Positions 1 through 8,628 of a stretch of 64,000 nucleotides of DNA are shown here, one piece after another (within the stretch, counting starts at the first letter, position 1; each line of letters starts with the position of its first letter). The translations under genes and the position numbers were made by a program. This DNA comes from Candidatus Aalborgicola defluviihabitans. Lineage in GTDB: Bacteria; Pseudomonadota; Gammaproteobacteria; Burkholderiales; Burkholderiaceae_C. The notes beneath the pieces were generated by a model. That model worked only from the letters and a program-made list of their open reading frames with translations, made no database searches and was not told the origin of the DNA. The stretch covers positions 372,001-436,000 of the forward strand of contig JADIXX010000001.1 in the NCBI GenBank assembly GCA_016705575.1. The letters are read 5' to 3'.

Positions 1-1703
1 GCAAGGTCCGCACCACGGCCACCTACCTGGACCGTGGTTTGATTGGTGACCTCATCAACAATAACGTCAAGTTTGACGTCAAGCCGCGTGAAGAAGGCTC
101 GCTGTTGATGACCCTGCTGGTTAGCTGGGGCCCCATGCTGCTGCTGGTGGGTGTCTGGATTTATTTCATGCGCCAGATGCAGGGCGGTGGCAAGGGCGGG
201 GCGTTCAGCTTTGGCAAAAGCAAGGCCCGTCTGCTGGACGAAAACACCAATACCGTTACCTTTGCCGATGTGGCCGGTTGCGATGAAGCCAAGGAAGAAG
301 TGAAGGAAGTCGTGGACTTCCTCAAAGACCCCAGCAAGTTCCAAAAGCTCGGGGGTCGTATTCCCCGTGGTTTGCTACTGGTAGGCCCTCCGGGTACGGG
401 TAAAACGCTGTTGGCCAAGTCCATTGCCGGCGAGGCCAAGGTGCCGTTCTTCAGCATCTCGGGCTCTGACTTTGTGGAAATGTTTGTCGGCGTGGGCGCA
501 TCACGAGTGCGCGATATGTTTGAGAACGCCAAGAAAAACGCGCCTTGCATCATCTTCATTGACGAAATCGATGCCGTGGGCCGCCAACGTGGCGCTGGCC
601 TAGGCGGTGGCAACGACGAACGCGAGCAAACGCTCAACCAGATGTTGGTCGAGATGGACGGTTTTGAGACCAACGTGGGTGTGATAGTGGTGGCCGCCAC
701 CAACCGCCCCGACATTCTGGACGCCGCTTTGCTGCGCCCCGGCCGGTTTGATCGACAGGTGTACGTCACCTTGCCCGATATCCGTGGTCGTGAGCAGATT
801 TTGAACGTGCACATGCGCAAAATCCCTGTGGGTCAGGATGTGAGCCCCAACGTGATTGCACGCGGCACGCCCGGCATGTCTGGTGCCGATTTGGCCAACC
901 TGTGCAACGAAGCCGCCCTGATGGCTGCGCGCCGCAACGCCCGTGTGGTGGAAATGCAGGACTTCGAAAAGGCCAAAGACAAAATCCTCATGGGCCCCGA
1001 GCGCAAGAGCATGGTCATGCCCGAAGAAGAGCGCAAAAACACGGCGTACCACGAGTCCGGCCACGCCCTGATCGGCAAGATGCTGCCCAAGTGCGACCCG
1101 GTGCACAAGGTCACCATCATTCCCCGTGGCCGTGCCCTGGGCGTGACCATGAGCCTGCCAGCACAAGACCGCTACAGCTACGACAGCGAATACATGCTCA
1201 ACCAGATCAGCATGCTTTTTGGTGGTCGCATCGCCGAAGAAGTGTTCATGAACCAAATGACCACCGGCGCCAGCAACGACTTCGAGCGTGCCACCCACAT
1301 CGCCCGCGACATGGTCACCCGCTACGGCATGGCCGAGGCACTGGGCCCCATGGTCTATGCAGAGAATGAAGGCGAAGTGTTCCTGGGCCGTTCCGTCACC
1401 AAGACCACCACCATGAGCGAATCGACCATGCAGAAGGTCGATTCCGAGGTGCGCCGCATCATCGACCAGCAGTACGCAGAGGCGCGTAAGCTGATTGAGG
1501 ACAACAAGGACAAGATACACGCCATGGCCAAGGCCCTGCTGGAATGGGAAACCATCGACACCGACCAGCTCGACGACATCATGGCCGGCAAGGATCCGCG
1601 TCCGCCCAAGGACTGGACCCCGCGCACACCCAACTCCGGTGGTGGTGGTGGCAGCGGCGGAGCTCCTGCCGTGGCGGTCGATCCCAGCCCGACCGTGGCG
1701 TAA
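1..1703 (+). CDS. ftsH: FtsH, membrane ATP-dependent zinc metalloprotease (5' end outside window)
   Basis: FtsH degrades misfolded membrane proteins and regulators such as LpxC at the inner membrane. The frame is open to the window edge and encodes family sequence before the first possible start (a TTG at base 39), so the true start lies upstream. Visible parts are one transmembrane segment (about bases 105-165), Walker A GPPGTGKT near base 385, Walker B IIFIDEID near 550, the AAA SRH region (NRPDILDAALLRPGRFDR), and the zinc site HESGH near 1050. The C-terminus is a low-complexity Gly/Pro/Ala tail. A strong terminator follows directly. In many betaproteobacteria ftsH is followed by folP and glmM, as here. 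Confidence 0.97.
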   Translation, partial: KVRTTATYLDRGLIGDLINNNVKFDVKPREEGSLLMTLLVSWGPMLLLVGVWIYFMRQMQGGGKGGAFSFGKSKARLLDENTNTVTFADVAGCDEAKEEVKEVVDFLKDPSKFQKLGGRIPRGLLLVGPPGTGKTLLAKSIAGEAKVPFFSISGSDFVEMFVGVGASRVRDMFENAKKNAPCIIFIDEIDAVGRQRGAGLGGGNDEREQTLNQMLVEMDGFETNVGVIVVAATNRPDILDAALLRPGRFDRQVYVTLPDIRGREQILNVHMRKIPVGQDVSPNVIARGTPGMSGADLANLCNEAALMAARRNARVVEMQDFEKAKDKILMGPERKSMVMPEEERKNTAYHESGHALIGKMLPKCDPVHKVTIIPRGRALGVTMSLPAQDRYSYDSEYMLNQISMLFGGRIAEEVFMNQMTTGASNDFERATHIARDMVTRYGMAEALGPMVYAENEGEVFLGRSVTKTTTMSESTMQKVDSEVRRIIDQQYAEARKLIEDNKDKIHAMAKALLEWETIDTDQLDDIMAGKDPRPPKDWTPRTPNSGGGGGSGGAPAVAVDPSPTVA

Positions 1704-1723
1704 GGGCTTGCATCAATAGCAGA

Positions 1724-1746
1724 CGGGGCCTTGTGCCCCGTTTTTG
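1724..1746 (+). terminator. Rho-independent terminator after ftsH
   Basis: A perfect 6-bp stem (CGGGGC/GCCCCG) with a 5-base loop is followed by a T-rich run. It sits 20 bases after the ftsH stop and before the folP start. Confidence 0.85.
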
Positions 1747-1764
1747 TTTCAACGGGCATTGCAT

Positions 1765-2649
1765 ATGGATCCTTTCATGCACTGGCAAACCAGCCGATTT
1801 TTGATTGATTTGCGCACACCCAAGGTCATGGGCATTGTCAACGTCACCCCCGATTCTTTTTCTGATGGTGGCCAGTACGCCAGCCAAGACGCCGCTCTGG
1901 CCCATTGCGACCGATTACTCAAAGACGGTGCCGACATGCTGGACATTGGTGGCGAATCTACCCGCCCGGGTGCCCTGGAACTACCGGTGGAAGACGAGCT
2001 GGCGCGTGTATTGCCCATCATTCGCCATGCCGTCACCCTGGGCGTACCGGTATCGGTGGATACCTACAAACCAGCCGTCATGCAGGCGGCACTCGATTTG
2101 GGTGCCGACATCATCAACGATATCTGGGCCCTGCGCTGGCGTGCCGACGGTGACGGCCCAACAGGGCAGCAGGTGGTCAGTACCCATCCCAACTGCGGCG
2201 TGTGCCTGATGCACATGCACCGCAACCCCCAGACCATGCAAGTAGCACCCATGGAAGGTGACGTGGTGCCGCAAGTGCTATTGTTTTTAAAGCAGCTTAC
2301 GCAAGAACTGCGAGGGCTAGGGGTCGATTCAGCTCGTATTTGTATTGACCCCGGCATTGGCTTTGGCAAGACGGTACAGCAGAACTTTGCGCTGTTGGCG
2401 CACCAGTCTAGCCTGTTATCGTTGGGCTACCCGGTGCTGGCGGGTTGGTCACGCAAATCGTCGCTGGCGGCTGTCACGCAGCGGTCCTTGTCCAACGTGG
2501 CCACCATGGACGCTCGGGACCGGCTGGTGCCCAGTGTGACGGCGGCGCTGCTGGCTGTGCAGAATGGTGCCCGCGTGGTGCGGGTGCATGACGTCAAAGA
2601 AACGGTGCAGGCCCTCAAGGTGTTTGAGACCATGCAACAGTGCGGTTAA
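1765..2649 (+). CDS. folP: Dihydropteroate synthase
   Basis: FolP joins p-aminobenzoate to 6-hydroxymethyl-7,8-dihydropterin diphosphate in folate synthesis and is the sulfonamide target. The N-terminal signature NVTPDSFSDGG and the second signature GGESTRPGA are both present, as are the Asn/Asp-rich pterin pocket (ADIINDIW) and the late GWSRKSS motif. The protein is about 294 residues, normal for the family. The frame extends further up into the ftsH terminator through a TTG. I chose the ATG at 1765, but the ATG at 1777 is equally possible because neither has a strong Shine-Dalgarno. Confidence 0.96.
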   Translation: MDPFMHWQTSRFLIDLRTPKVMGIVNVTPDSFSDGGQYASQDAALAHCDRLLKDGADMLDIGGESTRPGALELPVEDELARVLPIIRHAVTLGVPVSVDTYKPAVMQAALDLGADIINDIWALRWRADGDGPTGQQVVSTHPNCGVCLMHMHRNPQTMQVAPMEGDVVPQVLLFLKQLTQELRGLGVDSARICIDPGIGFGKTVQQNFALLAHQSSLLSLGYPVLAGWSRKSSLAAVTQRSLSNVATMDARDRLVPSVTAALLAVQNGARVVRVHDVKETVQALKVFETMQQCG

Positions 2650-2679
2650 CCATCCGCAGTATCAAAGTAAAGAAGCAAC

Positions 2680-4011
2680 ATGAGCAGACAGTATTTCGGC
2701 ACTGACGGCATTCGCGGCACAGTCGGCCAGGCCCCCATCACCCCTGACTTTGTCATGCGCCTGGCGCACGCGGTGGGCCGCGTGCTCAAGCGCACCGAGG
2801 CGCGCCCCACGGTGCTGATCGGCAAGGACACCCGCATCTCGGGCTACATGCTGGAGAGCGCGCTGGAGAGCGGCTTTAATTCCGCCGGCGTGGACGTGGT
2901 GTTGCTGGGGCCACTTCCCACACCGGGCGTGGCCTACCTGACCCGCGCACAGCGGGCCTCGCTGGGCGTGGTCATTAGCGCCAGCCACAACCCCTTTGCC
3001 GACAACGGCATCAAGTTTTTCAGCGCCCAGGGCACCAAGCTGACTGACGACTGGGAGCGCGCGGTGGAAGCCGCCCTGGAAGAACCCCCCGTCTGGGCCG
3101 ATTCCGCCTCGCTGGGCAAGGCTCGCCGGTTGGACGACGCGGATGGCCGCTATATCGAGTTTTGCAAGAGCACTTTTTCCAACGACCTCACCCTCAAGGG
3201 CGTGAAGATCGTGGTTGATGCCGCTCACGGTGCGGCCTATCAAATTGCACCCAAGGTGTTCCATGAATTGGGCGCCGACGTGGTGGCCATTGGTTGTGCC
3301 CCCGATGGTCTCAACATCAACCATGAGGTGGGTGCCACCCATCCGCAGGCGCTGGTGGAGGCGGTCAAGGCCCACCAAGCCGACTTTGGCGTTGCGCTGG
3401 ATGGCGACGCCGACCGCCTGCAGGTGGTGGATGCCGACGGGCGCCTGTACAACGGTGACGAACTGCTCTACCTGATGGCCGACGACCGCCTGAGTCGCGA
3501 TGAGCATCTACCCGGCGTGGTTGGCACCCTGATGACCAATATGGCCGTGGAAGTGGCGCTCAAGGCGCGCGGGGTTGAGTTTGTGCGCGCCAAGGTGGGC
3601 GACCGCTACGTGCTGGAAGAGCTCTACAAGCACAAATGGATTCTGGGCGGCGAGGGCTCGGGCCACCTGCTGGCGCTGGACAAGCACACCACCGGTGACG
3701 GCCTGATTTCTGCCCTGCAGGTATTGCAAGCCCTACAACGTAGCGGCAAAACCATGTCGCAGTTGCTGGCCCAGGTTACGCTTTTTCCCCAGACGCTTAT
3801 TAACGTGCGCCTCAAGCCTGGCCAGGACTGGAAGTCCAATGTCCGCCTGGCGCAGCAAACGCGGGCCGTGGAAGCCGAGCTGGGTGATTCCGGCCGGGTG
3901 CTGATCCGAGCCAGCGGTACCGAGCCCCTGTTGCGGGTCATGGTGGAGGCGCGCGACGCCGCCCAAGCCCGGGCATGCGCCCAACGCATTGCCGACACAC
4001 TGAACGCATGA
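2680..4011 (+). CDS. glmM: Phosphoglucosamine mutase
   Basis: GlmM converts glucosamine-6-phosphate to glucosamine-1-phosphate for peptidoglycan and LPS precursors. It has 443 residues. The phosphoserine loop SASHNP places the catalytic serine at residue 102, the same position as in E. coli GlmM. The metal-binding DGDADR motif, the sugar-binding GEGSGH and the phosphate-binding RASGTEPLLRVM are all present. An AGTAAAGAAG-type ribosome site precedes the ATG. It lies 30 bases after folP, so the two are probably co-transcribed. Confidence 0.97.
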   Translation: MSRQYFGTDGIRGTVGQAPITPDFVMRLAHAVGRVLKRTEARPTVLIGKDTRISGYMLESALESGFNSAGVDVVLLGPLPTPGVAYLTRAQRASLGVVISASHNPFADNGIKFFSAQGTKLTDDWERAVEAALEEPPVWADSASLGKARRLDDADGRYIEFCKSTFSNDLTLKGVKIVVDAAHGAAYQIAPKVFHELGADVVAIGCAPDGLNINHEVGATHPQALVEAVKAHQADFGVALDGDADRLQVVDADGRLYNGDELLYLMADDRLSRDEHLPGVVGTLMTNMAVEVALKARGVEFVRAKVGDRYVLEELYKHKWILGGEGSGHLLALDKHTTGDGLISALQVLQALQRSGKTMSQLLAQVTLFPQTLINVRLKPGQDWKSNVRLAQQTRAVEAELGDSGRVLIRASGTEPLLRVMVEARDAAQARACAQRIADTLNA

Positions 4012-4550
4012 CGGGAGCGCCCAGCATGACAAAAACACCCCCCACCGTACCCAGCGCGCGCCGTGGTGCATCCATGACAGTTTGCCGTGCTGACTACGCC
4101 AATGCAGACCACGCCAAGGCCTTGGTGCTGCTGCTGGACGCCTACGCCCAAGACCCTATGGGCGGTGGCCATGGCTTGAGCGACTTCGCCAAGGCCAACC
4201 TGGTGGCAGCCCTTGCGGCGCGGCCCCAAGCCTACAGCGTGCTGGCCTTTGACGGTAGCCAGCCCGTGGGCTTGGTGAATTGCATCGAGGGTTTTTCCAC
4301 CTTTGCCTGTCGCCCCTTGGTCAACGTGCACGATGTCACCGTCTTTGCCAGTCACCGTGGACAAGGCATCGCCGAGAAAATGCTGGCCCTGGCCGAAGCC
4401 GTGGCCGTGGAACGCGGCGCCTGCAAGCTCACCCTGGAAGTGCTGCAAGGCAACGTGGGCGCCGACCGCCTGTACCGCCGCCTGGGCTTTGCCAACTACG
4501 AACTTGACCCGGCACTGGGTCAGGCGCAGTTCATGCAAAAGTGGTTGTAA
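4008..4550 (+). CDS. GNAT-family N-acetyltransferase
   Basis: This is a single-domain acetyltransferase of about 180 residues. The acetyl-CoA loop is recognisable (VFASHRGQGIAEKML, a variant of RxxGxG/A), followed by the typical C-terminal LEVLQGNVGADRLYRRLGF. The substrate cannot be inferred. The ATG at 4008 overlaps the glmM stop as ATGA, which favours translational coupling. In-frame ATGs at 4026 and 4074 are alternatives, and the conserved domain begins near the last. Confidence 0.85.
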   Translation: MTGAPSMTKTPPTVPSARRGASMTVCRADYANADHAKALVLLLDAYAQDPMGGGHGLSDFAKANLVAALAARPQAYSVLAFDGSQPVGLVNCIEGFSTFACRPLVNVHDVTVFASHRGQGIAEKMLALAEAVAVERGACKLTLEVLQGNVGADRLYRRLGFANYELDPALGQAQFMQKWL

Positions 4551-4552
4551 GT

Positions 4553-4596
4553 ACTATCAATTTTGGAGTAGTCTACGCAATGTCCACGAGGGCTGG
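4553..4596 (+). repeat. Short interspersed repeat, copy 1
   Basis: This is a roughly 45-base element ending in CCACGAGGGCTGG. Related copies occur at 17917, 27257, 43706 (reverse) and 59081 (reverse). The shared features are a GATAG/TAGTAG-type half followed about 30 bases later by CGAGGGCT. This copy lies in the intergenic space after the GNAT gene. Confidence 0.6.
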
Positions 4597-4655
4597 ATAA
4601 GTGTTGGTTGATGGGAATCCACCGAGATTCGATCGAAATACTTTGAAAGGCATCC

Positions 4656-5333
4656 ATGAAATTCATTGCATTGAACCCCGGACACAACGCTACCAGTATG
4701 CGGCGGCTTGTGCTGGCAGTTACCACCATTGCATGCGCCGGCGTGAGCAGCATTGCGGCAGCACAGTCGAAGCTGGGTAGCTACACCGGGACGATCGAAA
4801 TTTCTGGAACCCAGTTCGGGCCCGAGGTGACTTACCGCGCCAGCGTCAAGGTCAGCCTTCCGGTCAGCCAGCGAAGCGGGTCTTCCATCGAGGCTGAATT
4901 CCTGTCGGGTGAGGCGCCGAATGCAACCGTACTTCTCTCCCAATGGGACATATCCAATACCGAGAAGACCAAAGATTCTGGAGGCCAGTTCAATAGCTAT
5001 ACCTGCTCACTGGCCGGACCGACCGAAATCCCCATGTCAGCGACTGGCGTTCTTGATGTCAATTTGAAGGAAAAGAAGCACACGTTGTCCCTCACGCTTG
5101 TGTCGACCACGGACGTTGCCTTTAATTGCAAGCATTCACGTTCGGGCCCCTACAAGTCAAAGAAGGGCATCGCCCTGACGCTGGGTACCGGCGCTCCGGG
5201 GATGCAATCCGAAACACCCTTGCCTTTTTCTGATCCATCGCATTTGACTGCGAAATACACGTTGATGCCGACTGCAGCAACCAAGGGTGAATACGGCCCC
5301 ATCAATCAGGTGTGGGACTTGAAACTCAAGTAG
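4656..5333 (+). CDS. Exported protein of unknown function
   Basis: A 225-residue protein that I do not recognise. An AAAGG ribosome site lies 7 bases before the ATG at 4656. A hydrophobic segment (RRLVLAVTTIACAGVSSIAAAQS) forms a signal peptide with likely cleavage after AAA/AQ, although the n-region is long; an in-frame ATG at 4698 would give a standard one. The mature part is rich in Ser and Thr, beta-strand-like, and has two cysteines that could form a disulfide. Neighbours give no functional hint. Confidence 0.75.
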   Translation: MKFIALNPGHNATSMRRLVLAVTTIACAGVSSIAAAQSKLGSYTGTIEISGTQFGPEVTYRASVKVSLPVSQRSGSSIEAEFLSGEAPNATVLLSQWDISNTEKTKDSGGQFNSYTCSLAGPTEIPMSATGVLDVNLKEKKHTLSLTLVSTTDVAFNCKHSRSGPYKSKKGIALTLGTGAPGMQSETPLPFSDPSHLTAKYTLMPTAATKGEYGPINQVWDLKLK

Positions 5334-5624
5334 CGGATATGCGCTGTGGCCTTCAGTCAGTTTTGCATAGTCACCACCGCTGCCAAAGCGCTGAGTGACC
5401 GCCGCTTATGGCTGTACGGATTTCAGAGGTCGCAGTTGCATAAGTGTTAACCCTTTAACGGCCCTAAATTTGGGATTTTCCTTGCGCTAGGTTAAAGACG
5501 TGGCAGGCTGCGCACTTGTTAGCGCATGGCATAGAGTCCAAAATCGCCGTTTGATTTGACTCTGGGTTTCCGGTCATGCGGGTGCATGGGTCGAAGCCGA
5601 GAATTCCCGTTGGGAAGGGGAGCA
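5334..5624. other. Intergenic stretch before the sigma-54 activator gene
   Basis: About 290 bases with no convincing gene, tRNA or terminator. A short AT-rich part at 5440-5490 could hold the promoter of the activator gene, but no clear -35/-10 pair was found. Confidence 0.4.
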
Positions 5625-7373
5625 ATGGCCAAACTTCGCGTAGTTGCTGGTGCGCAACTCGATGCTGCCAATGGTGATTTGCGTTCGCAAGTGCATTTTT
5701 GCGCCGAGACGGGCCAGATATGGCTGCATGAACATCGGATGCTGCTCATCCATGCGCAGGCGCAGGCGCTGCTGCGCAAGGAGCTTATTGATACGCTGGG
5801 CATGGACCGGGCGCAGGGGTTGCTCACCCGCATGGGTTACGAGTCGGGTGTGCGTGATGCCGAGCTGGCGCGCGTTCGCGCAGAAAGCATGGGCGACCTG
5901 GATGCCTTCATGACCGGCCCGCAACTCCACACGCTGGAAGGCATCGTCAAGGTGACGCAAATCCGGTTGGAGCTGGACCGGACAGCGGGGCGGTTTTATG
6001 GCGAGTTTTTGTGGGAAAACTCATGGGAAGGACAGTGGCACCGCCACTTTTTTGGTATTCATACCGAGCCTGTATGTTGGACCCAGATCGGCTATGCCTG
6101 TGGTTACACATCGGCTTTTATGGGGCGCCCCATACTCTACAAGGAGGTGGAATGCGCGGGGATGGGCGACGACCATTGCCGCATCATCGGCAAACCGCTT
6201 GAAGAATGGGATGACGCCAGTGACTATGCGCATTGCGTCAACCGGGAGTCGATTGCAGAACAATTGATCTACCTGCAGACGCAGGTGGTTCAGCTCAAAA
6301 CAAGCATGGGTGAAAGCGAGGGCCTGCCAGCCGACATGGTGGGCAACTCGCCGGCGTTCCGTGCCGCCTACGAACTACTGCGGCAAGCGGCTGGCAGCCA
6401 GATTACAGTGCTGCTGCTGGGTGAGACGGGTGTTGGCAAAGAGGTGTTTGCGCGCACGCTGCATGAACGCGGCACACGCAGCAAGGCCTCATTTGTCGCC
6501 ATCAACTGTGCGGCCATTCCTGCGGACCTGGTTGAGTCCGAATTGTTTGGCGTGGAGAAGGGCGCTTACACCGGTGCACTCGTCTCGCGTGCAGGGCGCT
6601 TTGAGCGTGCCAATGGCGGAACCCTGTTTCTGGATGAAATCGGTGATTTGCCGCTGGCGGCGCAAGCCAAGCTGCTTCGGGTGCTGCAGGAGGGCGAGGT
6701 GGAACGCTTGGGTGACCAGACCGTGCGCAAAGTGAATGTGCGTTTGCTGGTCGCCACCAACGTGGACCTGCGGCTGTTGGTCAAAGAGGGCAAGTTCCGC
6801 TCCGACCTGTATTACCGGCTCAATGCCTACCAGATCAACATTCCGCCGCTGCGTGAACGCAAGGAAGACATTTCGCCACTGTCCAAGCGGTTTTTGGAAA
6901 AATACTGCGCCATCCATGGCAAGCGACTCAAGGGGTTTACCGACAAGGCCAAACGTGCGCTGCTGACCTACGCCTGGCCGGGCAATATCCGGGAACTGCA
7001 GAACATGGTCGAGCGCGGCGTGATTCTGGCACCCGGTGGTACCCGAATTGAAGTGCACCACATGTTTTCGGGTTTTGATGAGCGCCAGGCACTGGAGTTG
7101 GGGCTGGATGTTTATGGGGATATCCACGCGCCAATCACGCAAAGTGGCAAAGCCTTGTGCGATGCGGTACTGAACGGGATGATGACGCTCGATCAGGTAG
7201 AAGCCATGCTATTGGAGATGGCTGTGGACAAATCGCACGGAAACCTGTCTTCAGCGGCGCGTATGCTGGGCGTTACAAGACCGCAACTGGCGTATCGCCT
7301 GCGGCGCTTGCAAGAAGTGTCGCCCGGGCTGCATGATTCCGCCGCGCCCTCGCCAGCACTACCCACGCCATGA
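5625..7373 (+). CDS. XylR/DmpR-type sigma-54-dependent phenol-responsive activator
   Basis: This is a 582-residue NtrC-family activator. Order: an XylR_N/V4R aromatic sensor (about residues 10-210), a short linker, an AAA+ domain with Walker A GETGVGKE and the sigma-54-contact GAYTGA loop, then a C-terminal Fis-type helix-turn-helix (SSAARMLGVTRPQLAYRLRRL). Sensor residues H102, W130, C151, E174, C177 and C185 have the same spacing as the phenol-binding His/Trp and zinc ligands of MopR/DmpR (H106, W134, C155, E178, C181, C189 in MopR, from memory). The start at 5625 has an AAGGGGAG ribosome site; the frame extends upstream to 5556 without one. The target is probably the -24/-12 promoter at 16019-16034. 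Confidence 0.93.
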   Translation: MAKLRVVAGAQLDAANGDLRSQVHFCAETGQIWLHEHRMLLIHAQAQALLRKELIDTLGMDRAQGLLTRMGYESGVRDAELARVRAESMGDLDAFMTGPQLHTLEGIVKVTQIRLELDRTAGRFYGEFLWENSWEGQWHRHFFGIHTEPVCWTQIGYACGYTSAFMGRPILYKEVECAGMGDDHCRIIGKPLEEWDDASDYAHCVNRESIAEQLIYLQTQVVQLKTSMGESEGLPADMVGNSPAFRAAYELLRQAAGSQITVLLLGETGVGKEVFARTLHERGTRSKASFVAINCAAIPADLVESELFGVEKGAYTGALVSRAGRFERANGGTLFLDEIGDLPLAAQAKLLRVLQEGEVERLGDQTVRKVNVRLLVATNVDLRLLVKEGKFRSDLYYRLNAYQINIPPLRERKEDISPLSKRFLEKYCAIHGKRLKGFTDKAKRALLTYAWPGNIRELQNMVERGVILAPGGTRIEVHHMFSGFDERQALELGLDVYGDIHAPITQSGKALCDAVLNGMMTLDQVEAMLLEMAVDKSHGNLSSAARMLGVTRPQLAYRLRRLQEVSPGLHDSAAPSPALPTP

Positions 7374-7849
7374 CGCTCACAGCCAGGGTGCAGCAGTATT
7401 TGCAGGCGCACCATGTCGCCACACTGGCCACCCATGGCACGGAGGGCTTATGGGCCGCCGCAGTTTTTTATGTGCATGACGGCTGGAACTTGTATTTTTT
7501 GTCAGCCCCCACCAGTCGGCATTGCGTCAACCTGGCAAATAGTGCCCAGGTTGCCATCACCATTCAGGCCGACTACGCGGACTGGCCCGGCATCAAGGGT
7601 GTGCAGATGGATGGGGTTGTTGACGAGATCCATGGCGACGCACTGGCGCGTGCCCGCGATCTTTATGGACAGAAGTTTCCCGTGGTGGGAAAAATTGCGC
7701 TAGCACCTGCTGCGATCGTCAAGGCGCTGGCGAAGGTGCGCTGGTATCGGGTAACGCCGAGGCGTCTGTTTTACATTGACAATGCTTTGGGTTTTGGTCA
7801 CCGAGAGGAAGTTGACTTGCAGGCCGGTGCCACTAATCCAACGCACTGA
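7370..7849 (+). CDS. Pyridoxamine 5'-phosphate oxidase-like split-barrel flavoprotein
   Basis: A 159-residue protein resembling the FMN-binding split-barrel family (PNPOx-like): VATLATHGTEGLWAAAVFYVHDGWNLYFLSAPTSRHCVNL is followed by a barrel strand with VQMDGVVDEI. It is shorter than biosynthetic PdxH, so a reductase or cofactor-binding role is more likely; the substrate is unknown. Its ATG overlaps the activator stop (ATGA), so the two are translated together. Its 3' end overlaps the convergent phosphoesterase gene by 52 bases. Confidence 0.8.
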   Translation: MTLTARVQQYLQAHHVATLATHGTEGLWAAAVFYVHDGWNLYFLSAPTSRHCVNLANSAQVAITIQADYADWPGIKGVQMDGVVDEIHGDALARARDLYGQKFPVVGKIALAPAAIVKALAKVRWYRVTPRRLFYIDNALGFGHREEVDLQAGATNPTH

Positions 7850-8625
7850 AGAAATTCCCGCTTTGCCCCGTCGAGCACCAGGCAGGTGAGTACGCCACTG
7901 GCATAGGCACCGGTATCAATCCCAATCCGGTTATGCCGCACCTCTGGCTGCGCCGATATGCTGTGACCGTGGACCACGATGGCGCCATGCTCAACCTCAG
8001 ACTCCAGAAAGCGCTTGCGAATCCACATCTGGTCTTGATCATTCTGGTCAGCCAGCACCACGCCAGGGCGTACTCCCGCATGCACAAAGTGGTAATCCCC
8101 CTCACGGTGGCTGATCGACAGCGCCTGCAAGAAAGCCAGATGGGGTGGTGGTAGAGCCTGGGCGAAGCGATCCCGCAAGGATAGTAGCGACGCGTCATCC
8201 CGTGCCGCTGGGTCTGTGGCGATGACACCATAGTCGACCAGTGCATCCATACCGTCATAGTCAAACCAATGCCTGCCAGCTTCCATATCGCCTTGCAAAA
8301 AGCGACAGGCCAGGTCCTCATGGTTGCCCTTGAGGGTGACGATTTCGACCAAACCCGGCGTTGACGGACGCCACGCCATCACCTGGTTAAGCACCTCAGC
8401 CGAGTTGACCCCTCGGCTGAGGTAGTCACCGAGAAAAATGACAACATGCCGCGAACGCGATCGATGGTTGATGTCCTGCTCAATGCCCTGCAATAGAGGC
8501 TTGAGCAGCTCGCTGCAACCATGGATATCACCAATGGCATAAATGACCGTATCGTCGGGCGTGCTGCGCGTCACGCGCGGCCCTTCTACAACCAGCGGAC
8601 ACGGTAGCCACTGCAGTTGGGGCAT
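7798..8625 (-). CDS. Calcineurin-like metallophosphoesterase, last gene of the phenol operon
   Basis: A 275-residue PPP-type phosphatase. Metal-binding motifs occur in order: GDIHG, GDYLSRG, GNHE, a later His (HFVHAG) and GHS. The family includes bacterial Ser/Thr protein phosphatases and small-molecule phosphatases, and the true substrate is unknown. It begins 3 bases after the UbiX gene stop, so it belongs to the operon. Known anaerobic phenol clusters use a HAD-type subunit (PpcD) rather than this fold. A role on phenylphosphate or on a phosphorylated enzyme is only an inference. Confidence 0.85.
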   Translation of the reverse strand: MPQLQWLPCPLVVEGPRVTRSTPDDTVIYAIGDIHGCSELLKPLLQGIEQDINHRSRSRHVVIFLGDYLSRGVNSAEVLNQVMAWRPSTPGLVEIVTLKGNHEDLACRFLQGDMEAGRHWFDYDGMDALVDYGVIATDPAARDDASLLSLRDRFAQALPPPHLAFLQALSISHREGDYHFVHAGVRPGVVLADQNDQDQMWIRKRFLESEVEHGAIVVHGHSISAQPEVRHNRIGIDTGAYASGVLTCLVLDGAKREFLQCVGLVAPACKSTSSR

Positions 8626-8628
8626 TGC

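Noticed and set aside
600..1520. Long minus-strand ORF of 306 codons inside ftsH
   Set aside because: Histidine-rich translation typical of an antisense shadow in a GC-rich gene; ftsH on the plus strand is certain.
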